DNA from: Amia ocellicauda
Taxonomy: Eukaryota; Chordata; Actinopteri; Amiiformes; Amiidae
NCBI RefSeq assembly: GCF_036373705.1
Contig: NC_089867.1
Coordinates: 16,170,001 to 16,234,000, forward strand
DNA length: 64,000 nt
Direction: 5' to 3'
The notes below the pieces were generated by a model that had not been told where the DNA came from, did not search any database, and saw nothing but the letters and a program-made list of their open reading frames with translations. Position numbers and translations under genes: made by a program. Every line of letters begins with the position of its first letter. Position 1 is the first letter of the stretch. This document shows positions 62,101-64,000 of the stretch, in pieces.

Positions 62101-62443
62101 TCACTCACTCACTCACTCCAGACATGCTTCTATCAATCCCCCCTTCCTTCTCCCTCTCTCACTCAAAAGAGGTGACAAAGTAGTTCTTCACAGCCTCATT
62201 ACAGAAAGTGCTCCCACAATCCCCGGGGAGCTCCTCAACACGCCACTCACTGCCGCCATTCTCAGTCATCTCCCAGCCCTCCATCTGATCTGAGGGGCAC
62301 AGACACAGAACATGAGACAACCGAAAGACTGGACACAACAGAGCTCACAGACTCACCGTAGGGCTACAGGACACAGACACACCCTTAGACTCACCTTCCC
62401 CACATGGGTTCTGCAGCAGGTTGTTCCCATCCATTGCTTTGAT
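59103..62443 (-). CDS. FBXO2/FBXO6/FBXO44-like F-box-associated (FBA) domain protein, F-box exon not in view
   Basis: Proteins of this group are SCF ubiquitin-ligase adaptors; several bind high-mannose glycoproteins through the FBA domain. Five exons join in phase: 62395-62443, 62163-62289, 60147-60239, 59339-59477 and 59103-59237 (TGA 59103-59105). The product contains NPCGEDQMEGWEM, WRVEELPGDCG, VKNYFVTSFELCLKRQLVDL, DWYSGRTDCGCIYQL and THTFSDYGPGLRFVSFEHGG, then FWDGWYGVRV. The order and spacing match FBXO2. The 5' limit of exon 62395-62443 is the least certain because the frame has a stop just upstream of the chosen acceptor. No F-box was found up to 64000; it may lie beyond the window or be absent, as in the related NCCRP1. 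Confidence 0.85.
60427..61625 (+). mobile_element. Nearly complete Tc1-type transposon in an FBXO2-like intron
   Basis: Terminal inverted repeats CACTCACCTAAAGGATTATTAGGAACACC and GGTGTTCCTAATAATCCTTTAGGTGAGTG bound the element. The transposase (60575-61593) lies in two frames. The first, 60575-61048, has the helix-turn-helix (LSISQSAQLLGFSRTTISRV), a Lys/Arg-rich linker and the first Asp (WSDES), and meets a TGA right after it. The second, to 61593, has GGGGVMVWGMFSW, the second Asp (QQDNAPCH) and Glu (NPIEHLW). A short out-of-frame deletion after the first Asp explains the break. Otherwise it is well preserved and probably a young insertion. Confidence 0.92.
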
Positions 62444-62646
62444 CTGGACTCAACACCTGAAGACCTGCATGAACAGAGACTGTCAGGCAGGAGCATACAG
62501 TGCTGTGATACCCGATTTACATGCTGGACCTATCAGACAGGCAGTCCAGATATACAGCCACTGCTGACATTGCTGCTCCCTGACACACCAGCACTGGACA
62601 ATACGGCATAGAGCAGCACTCCCTCCCCTGCTATCTTCCTGTTTAC

Positions 62647-62650
<4 letters not shown>

Positions 62651-62691
<41 letters not shown>
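62651..62691. repeat. (CT)n microsatellite
   Basis: A pure CT run of about 40 bases lies just upstream of the FBXO2-like exons. Open frames that cross it (ERERERER or equivalent) are artefacts. Confidence 0.95.
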
Positions 62692-62693
<2 letters not shown>

Positions 62694-62699
62694 GAAATG

Positions 62700-63258
62700 G
62701 GTGAAAATAACAAGCAGAAGACCGACACAAGGCATGCATCTGGGGGAAAAGGGAAAACAAAAACAGGTGCACAGAAAGAGCCCACACTTTTCAGATGTGA
62801 AACAATAAGAAACACAGGATTTCATTTTAATGTTGAAAAGCAAGTATATTTACTCCTGATCCACTTACCAAATGCAAGAAGATATGGCTGTTTACCTCTC
62901 TGTAACTCTCTCCCTTTCTCTGGTCCTCTCCCTCTCTGTGTGTGTCTGACACTCCTCTCTACACTGCACACTGCTGCAGCCCTGCTGACACACCTCAGGA
63001 ATCGTGCTGACTCACACCCAGCCCCCACTCACACTGGCGCTGCGCTCCTCTCCCACAGTCAGCTGACAGATGAGGGGTCCTCCCTGGGCTGCACTGCGGA
63101 CAGGGGGATGACCAAGATACGCTGACCAGACACACACTGCAGCACAGCTCCCAACTCCTCTCTGTCTTGCACTCTTGCCTGTCCTCTGTCCCTCACCTGC
63201 ACAGCTGCTCTGTATCCCTCAGTCTGTCAGGCAGTCAGAGTATCAGTCAACATTGAGG

Positions 63259-63338
<80 letters not shown>

Positions 63339-64000
63339 CCTGATTCAAGAAAACTTTATTGGCTGGACAAGCGATTTCGCCACTGCAGCTCCTTTCAAAA
63401 ACAGAAGTCAGCTCCAAGTGGTTTCCTTAAACATGCTCATTGACTGAAACATATATTGAGTACCGGGATTACAGTGCAGCAGTATTTCTTACAAGGGAGA
63501 AGACATTTCTGCTGCTAGAGGGGAAGTTACAACAGGGTGTCCATGTACAGTGCAGTTACAGTACAGGACAGGACAGCAGCGTCTCTATGGCGCTATTTGT
63601 GGGATGCTCAGTTCAGTTCAGAGCCATGCACATGCGCGGTGTTGTAGTGTTGTTTTACTATGCATAGAGCATTCGCAGTTTGATCAGTCTGGCACTGATA
63701 TATAGACAGAGAAAATAAACATGCATTAGCACTAGCACGTCTCTCATACAGAAATGCGTTAACTTCCTGGCTGAGCAGAAAGCGGTGTCGGTGACTGTCC
63801 TGCGGCTGGAGGGGACGGCGTGCGCGGCGCGGATGACGCACGTTGCGAGTCTGCTTTCGCTTCCATTAACAAACCCAGTGGTAGAGGCCGCTATCATTTT
63901 TATTTTCAGCATCCTGACCAATACATACTTTCTGTTTCACTTCGCGACTACCCAGCAGGTCGATTGCAGGCTAGGTCGACCTAAAACAGGGGTCTGTCAT
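62700..64000. other. Unannotated end of window, GC-rich near 63780-63860
   Basis: Apart from the CT tracts, no exon is supported. The segment 63775-63860 is rich in CpG (GACGGCGTGCGCGGCGCGGATGACGCACG). It could be a promoter or first exon of a gene continuing to the right, including the missing 5' part of the FBXO2-like gene. No F-box motif is visible in any minus-strand frame. Confidence 0.35.
63258..63336. repeat. (CT)n microsatellite
   Basis: A long pure CT tract of about 75 bases. It produces a spurious LSLSLS open frame on the plus strand, which is not a gene. Confidence 0.97.

Noticed and set aside
63175-63447. Plus-strand frame rich in LSLSLS
   Set aside because: Produced by the CT microsatellite.
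1-64000. CRISPR arrays, operons, ribosome binding sites, rRNA or tRNA genes
   Set aside because: The DNA is vertebrate nuclear sequence. The only regularly repeated units are microsatellites and one minisatellite, and no tRNA or rRNA signature was recognised by eye.

Overview
The window is ray-finned-fish nuclear DNA. The signs are split vertebrate genes with GT/AG introns, three Tc1-type transposons, many fragments of one L2-like LINE whose tail carries the 'CTTATCCAGGGCGACTTACA' signature, several hAT-type insertions, and an interspersed repeat at 34050-34150 of a kind I associate with non-teleost fishes or early-branching teleosts. The species cannot be named from this sequence alone.

Layout: (1) 1-15281, minus strand: NUP153, the nuclear-basket nucleoporin. 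Twenty-one coding exons are placed from the start codon at 15279-15281 leftward to an exon cut by the window edge. They encode about 1,409 residues: N-terminal targeting region, four RanBP2-type zinc fingers and the FG-repeat tail. Only the C-terminal end is missing. A CpG-rich promoter lies at about 14.7-15.4 kb. (2) 15.3-19.1 kb: intergenic, with an LINE tail and a G-rich terminal-inverted-repeat element. (3) 19330-28792, plus strand: a short FSIP2-like (fibrous sheath-interacting protein 2) gene of 16 coding exons, with four CRE-like sites upstream of the start. An exon pair in it has been tandemly duplicated; a Tc1 and a hAT-type element then entered one copy. (4) 28.8-38.4 kb: gene-poor and repeat-rich, with a Tc1 element (34571-36670) that carries an L2 fragment. 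(5) 38.4-40.4 kb: a decayed hAT transposase broken by a small hAT-type insert. (6) 40977-44262, minus strand: the 3' half of an HSPA12-like gene, with a frameshift in its first visible exon. (7) 45420-49463, plus strand: the last five exons of a gene whose C-terminal region resembles the mitochondria-eating protein (MIEAP/SPATA18) domain. (8) 49.5-57.5 kb: no gene seen; L2 and other repeats. (9) 57.5-59.0 kb: a minisatellite holding a gypsy fragment, a solo LTR inside that fragment, and a hAT-type MITE. (10) 59103-62443, minus strand: the F-box-associated domain exons of an FBXO2/6/44-like gene, with a nearly complete Tc1 element in one intron. (11) 62.4-64 kb: CT microsatellites and a GC-rich segment, with no F-box exon found.

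The genes do not form one pathway. They are separate neighbours: nuclear pore, sperm tail, Hsp70-like chaperone, MIEAP-domain protein and glycoprotein ubiquitin-ligase adaptor. The most informative structure is the record of layered insertions. At several sites the target duplication, and in two cases an uninterrupted reading frame or an empty paralogous site, shows exactly what inserted into what.
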